49,354 nucleotides of DNA, taken from the NCBI GenBank assembly GCA_005883075.1, contig VBAX01000052.1, positions 1-49,354 on the forward strand, given 5' to 3'. Shown here piece after piece: positions 33,381-42,107 of this stretch; position 1 is the stretch's first letter; the number at the start of each line of letters is the position of its first letter. Under the pieces are notes generated by a model. It searched no databases and was not told where the DNA came from. It worked only from the letters and a program-made list of their open reading frames with translations. Source of the DNA: Candidatus Bathyarchaeota archaeon (lineage in GTDB: Archaea; Thermoproteota; Bathyarchaeia; 40CM-2-53-6). The position numbers were made by a program, and so were the translations under genes.

Positions 33381-33530
33381 ATGTCTTACAGCCTTCAACC
33401 GGACCAGGAGTTCGCCTTGCTCCAGCTCCTGCTCTACATCTTCAGCTTCGTCACACTAATCCTGATCTTCCTCTATATCGCAGCTGAACGTCCAGGGGAA
33501 GGAAAGAAGAAGGTCGAAGAGGAAGAATAA
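33381..33530 (+). CDS. 49-residue single-helix membrane protein upstream of lhr
   Basis: ATG 33381 opens a 49-codon frame, too short for the ORF track. The product has a short polar start, one long hydrophobic helix (FALLQLLLYIFSFVTLILIF, continuing LYIAA) and a charged tail ending KKKVEEEE. The clear topology and its place in a same-strand series (SWIM, this gene, Lhr) support a real gene. It lies 59 bp after the SWIM stop and 31 bp before the Lhr start. Function unknown. Confidence 0.55.
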   Translation: MSYSLQPDQEFALLQLLLYIFSFVTLILIFLYIAAERPGEGKKKVEEEE

Positions 33531-33561
33531 ATCGTCCCTTTGATGATTACTAGTGCAATAG

Positions 33562-36384
33562 ATGTGGACCTCGGCCTTCTCAACCCTCAAACCCCAAGTC
33601 CTACAAAGGCTTGAGAAAGAAGGCTTCCTGAAAGCCAGCCCGATCCAGGAACTAGCTATCCCCACTATTCTCAGCGGCGAAAACGTTCTACTGATTGCTC
33701 CAACCGGGACTGGTAAGACTCTCGCCGCCATCCTCCCTGTACTCGATAGACTAATCGAAGCTCGAGCAGAGAGAAAGCCTCGGGGAATCTCAGTTCTATA
33801 CGTAACCCCGCTTCGAGCTCTCAACAGGGATCTTCTCCGTCGTCTTGAGGAGATGGGAAAGGATCTCGATATCAAAATTCAGGTCCGACACGGTGACACT
33901 CCGATCAGCGCGAGATCTCGACAGGCAAAGAGCCCTCCAGACGTGATGATTACAACTCCCGAGACACTGCAAGCAATCCTGATCGGAAGGAGAATGAAGG
34001 AACATCTTCGCTCGGTTAGGTGGGTCGTCGTAGACGAAGTCCATGAACTAGCGACAGATGAGAGAGGCGTCCAACTGTCCTTTGCACTAGAACGACTCAC
34101 AGAACTAACCGGCGTCGAGTTTCAGAGAATCGGACTCTCCGCCACCATAGGGGAACCAGAGCGCGTCGGCCAGTTCCTGGTCGGGACCGGACGAAGAGTC
34201 GCAGTATTACGTTCGGACGAGACTAGGGGACTTCAGATTGACGTCCGATCCGTCCATCCTAGCTCGGGAGACAAGAAGGAATCTGTCAACCTTGGCCTAC
34301 CCGCTTCGACCGTGTCCCGTGCTCGGATGATACTCGGCATTATCCAGTCCCACAAGTCAACCTTGGTGTTCACCAATACGCGGGAACATGCTGAAGCGTT
34401 AGCGGCCCAGATTCAGGCAATCGGCGCCAGTGTTCCTGTCCGAGTACACCACGGATCTTTGTCGAGAGAGTTGCGGGAAGAAGCAGAGAAAGAATTCCAA
34501 GAAGGCAAACTCAAAGCACTCATCTGCACAAGCTCCCTTGAGCTAGGAATCGACATCGGCAGCGTCGACTTCATCATCCAATATACCTCTCCGCGAGAAA
34601 CGACAAGGCTGGTCCAGCGCGTCGGTCGCAGCGGACACACATTGGGTGGAACTTCTCGCGGAGTCATTCTGACCATAAACACAGACGACATTCTAGAATC
34701 TGCGGTTTTGATCCAGCGAGCCAGAGAAGGAAGGCTCGAACGGCCGATAATCCATGAGAAAGCTTACGATGTCCTCGCCCATCAGATAATCGGTCTCCTG
34801 CTCCAAAAGGGTCGAATGACGGTTGAGGAAATTGGCGATGTCGTTCATCGCTCCTACCCGTTCCGCGAGATAGATCCGGTGGAACTCGGCCGGGTTATCA
34901 CGCAGCTCGATGAGCTGAGACTGTTGAGAAAGTTCGACCAGTTCCTTACCGCTCGCAATCCCAAAGCGATTCAGTACTATTTCACAAACCTCTCTGTCAT
35001 ACCTGATGTTCAGAAGTATACTGTGTTCGACTTCTTCCGGAAAAGGCGGATCGGAAGCCTCGACCAAGACTTTGTCGCCCGCAGATGCGCAAGCGGAACA
35101 GAATTCATCCTCCATGGTCAGACATGGAAGGTGCTCTCAGTCGACGAGGAACAATATCATGTCGAGGTGGAAGCCGCTCCTCCATCTCTGACCGCCATTC
35201 CTGGCTGGGAAGGGGATATGATTCCTGTCCAGATCGACGTCGCCGAAGAAGTTGGACGTGCCCGCAGAATCATGTCCGATGGAATCGTACCCGACGGCTT
35301 TCTTGAGAAGGGTGAAGTTGACCGGGTAGAGTCCACTCTCTCCGCTCAGAAGCGTCAGGCTCCGATTCCATCTGACAGACTTGTCCTGATCGAAAGCTTC
35401 GAGAACAGTGTGGTAGTCCATTCCTGTTTCGGAAACCTAGTCAACGAGACCCTCGCCACCGCCATGGCCGCCTTATTCGGGTCCCGCCTCGGATCGAACA
35501 TCGGCACACAAGTCGACCAATATCGATTCGCCCTAATTTTCCCACGTCCAGTTAGCGCGTTGTTGGTTGCAGAGGAATTCGGAAAACTCTCGGCTGACGA
35601 TATGGAGAAGATTGTCGGGGATACAATTGACGCCTCAGATCTCTTCGCTTGGAGACACTGGCACGTCCTCCGCCGCCTCGGTGCAGTGAGCCGAGAAGCA
35701 GAGTACAAAGCTCGCCAGGCAAGACTCCTGGTCGACATTTTCAAGGCCTCTATAGCTAATGATGAGACTCGGAGAGAACTCTTCACAGAAAAGCTGGATG
35801 TCAGAGGTGCCAGAACTGTTCTTGAAAGGATTGGATCAGGAGAGATCTCGATCGAAACCATCCAGGATGTGGGTCAGTGCACTCCGTTTGCCCTTCCCAT
35901 TCTTGACAGGATCGTTCCACACGGTCTGCTAAGACCCGCAGTCGAAGAAGCTTCCATTATCGAGGTGGTGAAGAGCAGATTGCTCTCCACTAACCTTCGA
36001 CTACTCTGCATGAACTGCGGAGAATGGGACAGCATACGAGGAGTCGATACCCTCCGGGAAGTCGTGCGATGTCCAAAATGCCGATCGTCTTTGGTAGCTG
36101 CGACGTATCGAAGCAACGATGCACTCGGCCCGATAATCAATAAGAAAAGGAGAGGAAGCAAGTTAAGTCCTGAAGAGGAGAAGGAGTGGATGACAGCGTG
36201 GCGGTCCGCGGGGCTGATTCAGAATTATGGGAAGAGAGCCGGCATAGTTCTAGCAGCTAGGGGAGTCGGACCCACTACCGCGACGCGGATTCTTAGAAAC
36301 CGTTTGGCGAGAGAAGATGACTTATACCTGAGCGTTCTAAGGGCGGAGCGAGAGTTCGAGCGTACCCGAATGTTCTGGGACTAG
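33562..36384 (+). CDS. lhr: Lhr-type large DEAD/DEVH-box helicase
   Basis: The 940-residue superfamily 2 helicase shows the motifs in order. IQELAIPTILSGENVLLIAPTGTGKTLAAILP contains the Q motif and Walker A. VTPLRALNRDL is motif Ia, VVDEVHELA is motif II, IGLSATIGEP is motif III and LVQRVGRSGHT is motif VI. These are followed by the Lhr winged-helix and DEAD-associated region. The C-terminus carries a four-Cys zinc finger (LLCMNCGEWD ... CPKCRSS). Lhr unwinds DNA-DNA and RNA-DNA duplexes and acts in repair of damaged or stalled replication intermediates. It is clustered with SWIM, RPA and phosphoesterase genes, and the RPA gene follows by 7 bp. Confidence 0.94.
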   Translation: MWTSAFSTLKPQVLQRLEKEGFLKASPIQELAIPTILSGENVLLIAPTGTGKTLAAILPVLDRLIEARAERKPRGISVLYVTPLRALNRDLLRRLEEMGKDLDIKIQVRHGDTPISARSRQAKSPPDVMITTPETLQAILIGRRMKEHLRSVRWVVVDEVHELATDERGVQLSFALERLTELTGVEFQRIGLSATIGEPERVGQFLVGTGRRVAVLRSDETRGLQIDVRSVHPSSGDKKESVNLGLPASTVSRARMILGIIQSHKSTLVFTNTREHAEALAAQIQAIGASVPVRVHHGSLSRELREEAEKEFQEGKLKALICTSSLELGIDIGSVDFIIQYTSPRETTRLVQRVGRSGHTLGGTSRGVILTINTDDILESAVLIQRAREGRLERPIIHEKAYDVLAHQIIGLLLQKGRMTVEEIGDVVHRSYPFREIDPVELGRVITQLDELRLLRKFDQFLTARNPKAIQYYFTNLSVIPDVQKYTVFDFFRKRRIGSLDQDFVARRCASGTEFILHGQTWKVLSVDEEQYHVEVEAAPPSLTAIPGWEGDMIPVQIDVAEEVGRARRIMSDGIVPDGFLEKGEVDRVESTLSAQKRQAPIPSDRLVLIESFENSVVVHSCFGNLVNETLATAMAALFGSRLGSNIGTQVDQYRFALIFPRPVSALLVAEEFGKLSADDMEKIVGDTIDASDLFAWRHWHVLRRLGAVSREAEYKARQARLLVDIFKASIANDETRRELFTEKLDVRGARTVLERIGSGEISIETIQDVGQCTPFALPILDRIVPHGLLRPAVEEASIIEVVKSRLLSTNLRLLCMNCGEWDSIRGVDTLREVVRCPKCRSSLVAATYRSNDALGPIINKKRRGSKLSPEEEKEWMTAWRSAGLIQNYGKRAGIVLAARGVGPTTATRILRNRLAREDDLYLSVLRAEREFERTRMFWD

Positions 36385-36391
36385 AATCTGC

Positions 36392-37528
36392 ATGACGGAG
36401 TCTTCTGAGAATCTCCTCAATCACATACTGGCAAAAAATCCCGGCATGCCCAGAGGAGAGCTCCTCACGCTTATTGAACGGAAGAAACAGGAATCGCACG
36501 GTCTACTGTCGGACGAAGGAGCAACGCGGCTCCTCGCGCAGCAACTTGCGGGTCTATCGGGAGAGGCGGTCAACATTTCAGACCAACGGATTTCAAGCGT
36601 CCAAGCAGGACTATCAGACGCGACTATCTCAGGAGAAATACTTTCCATAAGCCAGTTGCGCGAGTTTCAGCGATCCGACGGGTCTGTAGGCAAGCTCGTA
36701 AGAGTCAAGCTGACAGATGGTTCTGGACAGATCACGTGCGTCCTCTGGGACTCTACGGCGGAGATAGTTGAGAAAGAACAGCTCGGAAACGGGTCCAAGC
36801 TGCGTCTCGCGCATGGCTACACTAGGTTGGGACTTGCGGGAGAAGTCGAGTTTCATTTAGGGTCACGTAGCAATATCGAAGTCTTGAGCAGAACCCCTGC
36901 GACAGAGCTCGCATTTAGTTCCGGCGAAGTACGAGAGAGCTCGCACGTCAACATTTCTCCCGAGACTGTGCGGGTCCGGATTCGAAAGCTGCAGAAGAGC
37001 AGAGGAGAGAAGGGACCTGCGTGGGCATTGTGCGAGAACGAACAGGGTCTTACAATGGCGAAGTTCTGGGATGATAATATGGAGACCGTTCTTTCGATTG
37101 GAGAAGGAAGCGTAATCACGATCAAGAATCCGTGGATCACAGAGAGGAACGGGATGGTCTACCTGAACGCAGGCTCAAGATCCTCCATAACAAAAGAGAC
37201 ACTAGTCAACATCGAGTCTCCTCCACCTGTCACTATTGCATCGATCAAACCTGGTCCTAAACTCTACACTACGCGTGGGGTCGTCGTTGAACGAACAGAT
37301 CCCCGGGAGATCGAGACGAGGGAGGGTAGGAGAACAAGGGTCTCAAATATTAGGGTGGAAGACGGTACAGGTAAGATCAGAATCGCCCTCTGGGATAATC
37401 ATGCCCAACTTGTGGAAACCCTAAGAATGGGAGACGCGATAAGGCTGACAGGAATCAAGGCCCGAGAGTCATCCAACGGAGAACTAGAAGCGTCGACTGT
37501 ATTTCTAACCCAGATCGAGAAATCATAG
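36392..37528 (+). CDS. rpa: RPA-like single-stranded DNA-binding protein, three OB folds
   Basis: The 378-residue protein has an N-terminal helical region (NLLNHILAKNPGMPRGELLTLIERKK) as in archaeal RPAs. Three OB folds follow: about 75-160 (ISGEILSISQLREFQRSDGS ... ITCVLWDSTAEIVEK), 175-260 (VRVRIRKLQKSRGEKGPAW ... TMAKFWDDNMETVLS) and 275-370 (RGVVVERTDPREIETREG ... IRIALWDNHAQLVETLR). No C-terminal zinc finger is present, unlike some euryarchaeal RPAs. It coats ssDNA during replication and repair. It is seven bases after the Lhr stop and 18 bp before the thioredoxin start, so probably one operon. Confidence 0.9.
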   Translation: MTESSENLLNHILAKNPGMPRGELLTLIERKKQESHGLLSDEGATRLLAQQLAGLSGEAVNISDQRISSVQAGLSDATISGEILSISQLREFQRSDGSVGKLVRVKLTDGSGQITCVLWDSTAEIVEKEQLGNGSKLRLAHGYTRLGLAGEVEFHLGSRSNIEVLSRTPATELAFSSGEVRESSHVNISPETVRVRIRKLQKSRGEKGPAWALCENEQGLTMAKFWDDNMETVLSIGEGSVITIKNPWITERNGMVYLNAGSRSSITKETLVNIESPPPVTIASIKPGPKLYTTRGVVVERTDPREIETREGRRTRVSNIRVEDGTGKIRIALWDNHAQLVETLRMGDAIRLTGIKARESSNGELEASTVFLTQIEKS

Positions 37529-37546
37529 AGACTCTGCTGAAAGCCC

Positions 37547-37987
37547 ATGATGGCGCTAAGAGTAGGGAAGGACCCTTTCGACTACATCAACGAGGTCAAA
37601 GTCGAGAAGTCTCGCCAGTCAATGAAACGCCGACTCCAGGAGTACCATCCCAAAGCTAGCTCGATTGACACCCTTGAAAGGGTCGACGAGAAACATCATC
37701 TGATAGTTTTCTCAGCAGACTGGTGCTCCGACTGTGTCGCGTACATTCCTGGACTCGCAAAGTCGTTGATAATGGCAAAGAACAACATGCTCCAGGCCCG
37801 CGTCGTGGACTATGACGCGTACCGGGATATGGCAGAGGAATTCAACATTCGAGCGATCCCTACAATAATCGTTTACGACAAGAACTGGAAGGAAATTGGA
37901 AGGTTCGTTGAGACGCCGAAAAGATTCGGCACAGTTGAAGAAGAGCTCTGCGCAATCTTAGGATCAAAGGACACAGCCAAGATCTAA
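37547..37987 (+). CDS. Thioredoxin-family protein (WCSDC active site)
   Basis: The 146-residue protein has a 45-residue N-terminal extension and then a thioredoxin fold: HLIVFSADWCSDCVAYIPGLAKSL with the redox CxxC (CSDC), ARVVDYDAYRDMAEEFNIRAIPTIIVYD with the cis-Pro, and a final helix. The CSDC pair is unlike the CGPC of true thioredoxin and is seen in thioredoxin-like reductases. No signal peptide, so it is cytoplasmic. It is the last gene in the Lhr-RPA run; the link may be only transcriptional. Confidence 0.85.
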   Translation: MMALRVGKDPFDYINEVKVEKSRQSMKRRLQEYHPKASSIDTLERVDEKHHLIVFSADWCSDCVAYIPGLAKSLIMAKNNMLQARVVDYDAYRDMAEEFNIRAIPTIIVYDKNWKEIGRFVETPKRFGTVEEELCAILGSKDTAKI

Positions 37988-38108
37988 TCATCCCCGGGAC
38001 GTGATCTAGACTGGGTATGACTATGGCCGAGAAGATACTGGCTACTCACTCTGGATAAGAGCACGTGAGGCGTCGAGAGCTTGTCGAAGCCAATATCGAA
38101 AGGTAATG

Positions 38109-38115
38109 TTATATC
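38109..38115 (+). promoter_or_regulatory. TATA box, leaderless promoter candidate
   Basis: TTATATC is centred 26 nt before ATG 38138, the spacing expected for leaderless transcription. Confidence 0.5.
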
Positions 38116-38137
38116 GCCCAAAATCTGACTTTTTCAG

Positions 38138-38629
38138 ATGCGCTTTCGCTTGAGCCAGTTGCAGTTTCGGCGGCGCTATCTTGTGGTCTCGGTAGTCTTG
38201 ATGGTGGTGGCTGCATTCCTTATCGTCCGATTTAATGCCGCAAATCCATCCGATCCCCAGAAAGTAGCGTCGCCCCCGTCACCCCAATGTCGGAAGGGTA
38301 ATCCTTTGGAAGGAGTATCAAATCCTCTCCGCTTGCGAGTCATCTCGGACTGCGAGGTAGGAAGCGGAATAGTAAAATCCGTCAATCTCCAGGACGACGG
38401 CGACTGGCGAATCGATGTTAGCCTTAGTCCTCCGTACGGCAAGCTGCTCGACGCTGGAAACGTCAACCGCCAGAACGGTTGGCTAGTGTTGGAACTGATT
38501 CCCAGAGACCAAGCCACAATCTCGGTTCCTCTCGTCGGCAAGCAGATTAGCTTCGTGGGACCATTGGTCTATGACTCCGAGAACTATTGGAACGCCATAT
38601 ACCCGGTCCGGTCGATTCAAGGCGACTAG
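38138..38629 (+). CDS. Membrane-anchored extracytoplasmic protein
   Basis: The 163-residue protein has one N-terminal membrane helix (YLVVSVVLMVVAAFLIVRF) that is either an anchor or a signal peptide. The outer domain has two Cys (PQCRKGNPLE ... ISDCEVGSG) and then beta strands (GIVKSVNLQDDGDWRIDVSL, WLVLELIPRDQATISVPLVG, QISFVGPLVYD) that look like a small OB-type barrel. Comparable small secreted barrels occur in archaea, but I cannot name the family. It converges on the UbiA-like gene. Confidence 0.6.
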   Translation: MRFRLSQLQFRRRYLVVSVVLMVVAAFLIVRFNAANPSDPQKVASPPSPQCRKGNPLEGVSNPLRLRVISDCEVGSGIVKSVNLQDDGDWRIDVSLSPPYGKLLDAGNVNRQNGWLVLELIPRDQATISVPLVGKQISFVGPLVYDSENYWNAIYPVRSIQGD

Positions 38630-38665
38630 ATGGTTCCATCAATCCTCTTCTAGCGAGACTTCATT

Positions 38666-39439
38666 CTAGACTAGTCGCGATATTAGTAGGATTAGTCCGA
38701 TCGAGTATGCTGCTGTTCTATGGATCTTTAACAGGAGCCGGGCATTCTTTGTCAGGTCGATTCCATATTCTCTCTCGTTTGTCAGCACGGCCATGTGGTG
38801 CATTTCGACCACTGTTATTCCGAGGAAGACCGCCAAGCCTAGGCCCAACAGGTCTATTCGTGTTGCCTGAATGTAGTAGGCGGCTAGGACGGGCATGAAA
38901 CCCCAGGCTATACCAAAACCAGGGTAGGTGTGGAGCCATTTGGGTTTCTCGATAGGATAGAAGAGGGCGAAGAATCCTCCGAGTATCACAAACACCAGGA
39001 ACCATATGGAGTAGAGAAGTGACATGTAGACTCCCACGGCCATGCCAGCTAGGACCGCGAGAACGCCGACAGTCCTAATCGCTCCCCGGTTCATTTTTGG
39101 GAAGTAGGGGAGGTACTTGTCTTTGCTCGCGGTTATGTCGATGTAATGTGCTCCGATCACGAGGCCGAAGAATCCTGCCAGCATCGTCAATAGATAACGG
39201 TCGAGGTGAAACGCTGGAGCCAGCGTCGAGGTGACCGTGACCCAGGAGAAGAGGACCGTGCTGAATGGCCAGCGGAGACCGAACCACCAGACATTCTTTC
39301 TCCAGACTCCAACAAGGTCAGGTTCCACAAGGGGAAGAACCACTTCGCCCATGCTCCATTCTCTTTCTCGCGGCATATTTAGGAGGTTAGCGGTGTCATC
39401 GGTGTCGGGTTCGCTGACACCAAACGGAGAGTGTCTCAT
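38666..39439 (-). CDS. Polytopic membrane protein, UbiA-like
   Basis: The 257-residue protein has about seven hydrophobic helices after a 50-residue N-terminal cytoplasmic part. FFGLVIGAHYIDITASKDKYLPYFPKMNRG occupies the place of the NDxxDxxxD prenyl-diphosphate motif of UbiA prenyltransferases, and the order of helices and loop lengths is similar. The Asp pattern is degraded (HYIDITASKD), so prenyl transfer is uncertain. Alternatively it is another integral membrane family with a chance match. Internal starts (MPREREWSM, MGEVVLPL) are also possible. Confidence 0.5.
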   Translation of the reverse strand: MRHSPFGVSEPDTDDTANLLNMPREREWSMGEVVLPLVEPDLVGVWRKNVWWFGLRWPFSTVLFSWVTVTSTLAPAFHLDRYLLTMLAGFFGLVIGAHYIDITASKDKYLPYFPKMNRGAIRTVGVLAVLAGMAVGVYMSLLYSIWFLVFVILGGFFALFYPIEKPKWLHTYPGFGIAWGFMPVLAAYYIQATRIDLLGLGLAVFLGITVVEMHHMAVLTNEREYGIDLTKNARLLLKIHRTAAYSIGLILLISRLV

Positions 39440-39872
39440 CTGGTTAGGCCAACATAACGAGGAACTTACCCGATCAAGAGTCTCACATGAATGTCTGAGG
39501 AAGAGCCAGTCCCGCGATGTAGGGCATAGCTAGTTCGCGGGGCCCATCACCAAATTCGCCTATTTTCGGCCCCTGTTCTCGAATCTGAGAGGTCACTTCA
39601 ACCTCCCCCCAAGATTCGTTCGGAAAAATCATAATTTTTCAAGTCATCTTAGCCCAGACCGTGCCTGATCAGCCGGTCTCGCCCATTCTCACCGCCAGAC
39701 ACCAGGTGTTTTAGAAAATAGGGGGTCTTAGCGACCGACCCTCGCGTCGCAAGAGTGGCTTTCCTGGCGAGAGACCCTCAATGGGTCCCTTGTTTCCTTA
39801 ACAGGCTCGGAGCCGATACTCATCGCGGAGAAGAACTCCAACAAGATATCTACGTGATCGAAAAAACCGCGT
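39440..39872. other. 433-bp gene-free interval
   Basis: I see no gene here. It holds an AT-rich perfect inverted repeat GAAAAAT-CATA-ATTTTTC at 39623-39640, which could form a terminator-like hairpin. It also holds a short dyad ACACC-A-GGTGT near 39700. The left part (39440-39500) should contain the promoter of the UbiA-like gene. Confidence 0.4.
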
Positions 39873-41237
39873 CTACTTGCTAGATTTGGCTACTTCCTTT
39901 ACCGCGCCCTCTAGAATCTCAAGTCCAGAATCCACAAGATCCCTAGTTATTATCAGTGGAGGAGCGATGCGGAGAGTCGAGTGACCCGCCGTGATCATAG
40001 CAAGACCGCGCCGGAACGACTTCATCATAATCTCGTGCGCCTCGTTGTCACCTGATTCTTTCGTCTTAGGATCCTTCACGATCTCAGCCCCGACCATCAA
40101 CCCTTTCCCTCGAACATCGCCGATGATATCGTACTTCTCCTGCATCTCCTTCAATCGCTTAACCATGTAGTCCCCCTGTTTCGTGGCGTTCTCAAGAAGG
40201 TGTTCATCTCTAATCGCATTGATCACCTCTATCGCGGCGGCACACGACACTGGATTACCGCCGAAAGTGTTTGCATGCGATCCTCCCTCCCAGTCCATCA
40301 GGTCAGAGTTTGCGACAGTCGCCCCGATCGGCATGCCAGATGCCAGTGCCTTTGACGTGCAGAGGACATCCGGCTCGACGCCCCAGTGTTCGATTCCAAA
40401 CCAGCGCCCAGTCCTTCCCATTCCAGCTTGCACCTCATCATCGACCATCAGAATCCCATTCTTGTCCAACAACTTTCTTAATCGCTTGAAGTATTCCTGT
40501 GGAGGAACAACATACCCACCCTCTCCCTGGATCGGTTCGATGAAGAAGGCAGCAACATCCTCCGGTGGAAGATACTTGTCCAGGACTTGCTCTTGGATGA
40601 AGTCGACGCAATACATGTCGCATTCCGGATAGGTCATCTTGAATGGGCACCTGTAACAGTACGCGAAGGGAACGTGAGTATCCCCCGGAACCATCGGGAA
40701 GAAATGTCTCCGCTGCACAGGCTTGCTCGCGGTAAGACTCAACGCTCCCAACGTCCTTCCGTGAAACGCCCCGGTGAAGCTGAGAAAACTGTGCTTTCGC
40801 GAATGCCACTTGGCAAGTTTCATCGCGGCCTCGATAGCTTCGGTGCCGCTGTTGCTCAGGAACACTTTCTTCTGGAAGTTCCCCGGAGTTATCTTGACCA
40901 GTTCCTTCGATAGCTGAACCACCTTTTCGTAGTAAAAATCGGTCCATGAATAGTGAATCAGTTTCTCCGCCTGAGACTTGATCGCTTCGACAACCTTCGG
41001 ATGCGAATGTCCCACAGCGAGACAGACTAGGCCTGAGTTGAAATCAATGAACTCGTTTCCATCAACATCCCTTACAATACATCCTTGGCCGGAGTCGGCA
41101 GCGAGCGGGTAGAATCTAACGAGAGAGGGAGAGATCAAAGACTCATCCTCTTTCAACAACGCTCGGGCCTTTGGACCTGGAGGAGTAACCACGATCTTCG
41201 GATATTTCGCGGCTGGCATTGGTGGCGACGTGCTCAC
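39873..41237 (-). CDS. Class III PLP-dependent aminotransferase (GABA/ornithine type)
   Basis: The 454-residue protein carries class III signatures: DFNSGLVCLAVGHSHPKVVEAI, VFLSNSGTEAIEAAMKLAKWHS, FTGAFHGRTLGALSLTASKP, VDDEVQAGMGRTGRWFGIEHWGVEPDVLCTSKALASGMPIGA (PLP Lys in TSKALA) and THANTFGGNPVSCAAA-like ANTFGGNP. It also has the insert CYRCPFKMTYPECDMYC found in archaeal members, some of which act as ornithine aminotransferases or broad amino-acid racemases. Activity could be 4-aminobutyrate or ornithine transamination, or racemisation. It stands downstream of alba on the same strand, with a gap of about 50 bp. Confidence 0.9.
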   Translation of the reverse strand: MSTSPPMPAAKYPKIVVTPPGPKARALLKEDESLISPSLVRFYPLAADSGQGCIVRDVDGNEFIDFNSGLVCLAVGHSHPKVVEAIKSQAEKLIHYSWTDFYYEKVVQLSKELVKITPGNFQKKVFLSNSGTEAIEAAMKLAKWHSRKHSFLSFTGAFHGRTLGALSLTASKPVQRRHFFPMVPGDTHVPFAYCYRCPFKMTYPECDMYCVDFIQEQVLDKYLPPEDVAAFFIEPIQGEGGYVVPPQEYFKRLRKLLDKNGILMVDDEVQAGMGRTGRWFGIEHWGVEPDVLCTSKALASGMPIGATVANSDLMDWEGGSHANTFGGNPVSCAAAIEVINAIRDEHLLENATKQGDYMVKRLKEMQEKYDIIGDVRGKGLMVGAEIVKDPKTKESGDNEAHEIMMKSFRRGLAMITAGHSTLRIAPPLIITRDLVDSGLEILEGAVKEVAKSSK

Positions 41238-41286
41238 CTCTCTGCCACTAATAAGATTGCGCAGAATATCCGCTTGTGTACGCGTC

Positions 41287-41610
41287 TCAGTTTCCTAGAG
41301 TTATCTCGATCGTGGAGAGGCTTGCAATCGAACCGTCTTCTCGCTCAACCTCTTCGGTCCCGATATCTACAGTATGGATCTGGACGTTTTTGAAAAAAGC
41401 TCTCCTGAGCATCTCGACTGTTTCAACAGCCTTGTTAATTGACTGGCCGCGAGCTCTCACCATGACCTCTGGGACCCCAGTATTGAACAGTGTCACGCAG
41501 GCAACCACGTAGTTCATAGTTGGTTTCTTGCCTATCCGCACGATGTTTGGAGCTGGCTCTTCATCTTCGAATCCATCGTCCAGCTCGGTCTCGGGAAGTA
41601 TCTTTGACAT
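41287..41610 (-). CDS. albA: Alba chromatin / nucleic-acid-binding protein
   Basis: From ATG 41610 (MSKILPETELDDG) the product is 107 residues; the track start adds 19. After an acidic N-terminus the Alba fold is clear: NIVRIGKKPTMNYVVACVTLF, VPEVMVRARGQSINKAVETVEMLRRAF, KNVQIHTVDIGTEEVE and STIEITLGN. The RIGKKPxMNYV loop holds the conserved Lys pair that contacts nucleic acid and can be acetylated in some archaea. It dimerises and coats DNA and RNA. Divergent from the Sm-like gene across a gap of about 185 bp. Confidence 0.93.
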   Translation of the reverse strand: MSKILPETELDDGFEDEEPAPNIVRIGKKPTMNYVVACVTLFNTGVPEVMVRARGQSINKAVETVEMLRRAFFKNVQIHTVDIGTEEVEREDGSIASLSTIEITLGN

Positions 41611-41794
41611 GGTGACCTGTGTCGATTGTTTGTAGCGAGTTCGTTCCTGCAAGATTAACCTTGCCAAACCGAGGGGATTTGACGAAGGGACTCCCTCGTA
41701 ACGCGTTCGTTCTAGTTCTCTCGGCCGTGCGCCCTGCTTTTAAGGGACTGAACAATGGAGTCACCCGTCCCTTCGGAGTTGCTACCCGCATCAC

Positions 41795-42085
41795 ATGTCC
41801 TCAGTAAATCCGACAGTTTTTCACATGTTGGAGAGGCTGGTGGGGAAGAGAGTATTGGCGGTGATTAACCGCGATTTTGGCTACGAGGGACTGCTTGCAG
41901 TCGTATCGCACGAACCACCAGGGGTCTGGTTATCTGAGTCTGAAGCGGTGATTCTGCGTTCTACAGTTGTTAGTCCTATTCCTCAGATCGTGAACCGGGA
42001 GCCGAAGGGCGACATTTTCTTGCACTTGGACGCGATTCAAAGGTTGGAGTCGGTTTCGGAGGGAAAGCCCAGCGCTCGGCGATAG
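41795..42085 (+). CDS. Sm-like small protein (tentative)
   Basis: The 96-residue product has HMLERLVGKRVLAVINRDFGYEGLLAVVSHEPPGVWLSESEAVI, which follows the Sm1 pattern (LxxLxGKxVxVxxxxxxxYxGxLxxxxxxxxxxL). The second half, GDIFLHLDAIQRLESV, resembles the Sm2 strand pair with an altered motif. Sm proteins form rings that bind RNA. It is followed 22 bp later by an MBL-fold RNA-processing-type protein on the same strand, which fits an RNA role (inference). The match is weak. Confidence 0.5.
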   Translation: MSSVNPTVFHMLERLVGKRVLAVINRDFGYEGLLAVVSHEPPGVWLSESEAVILRSTVVSPIPQIVNREPKGDIFLHLDAIQRLESVSEGKPSARR

Positions 42086-42107
42086 GGTAGCTTGGCTCGA
42101 CGGTCTG

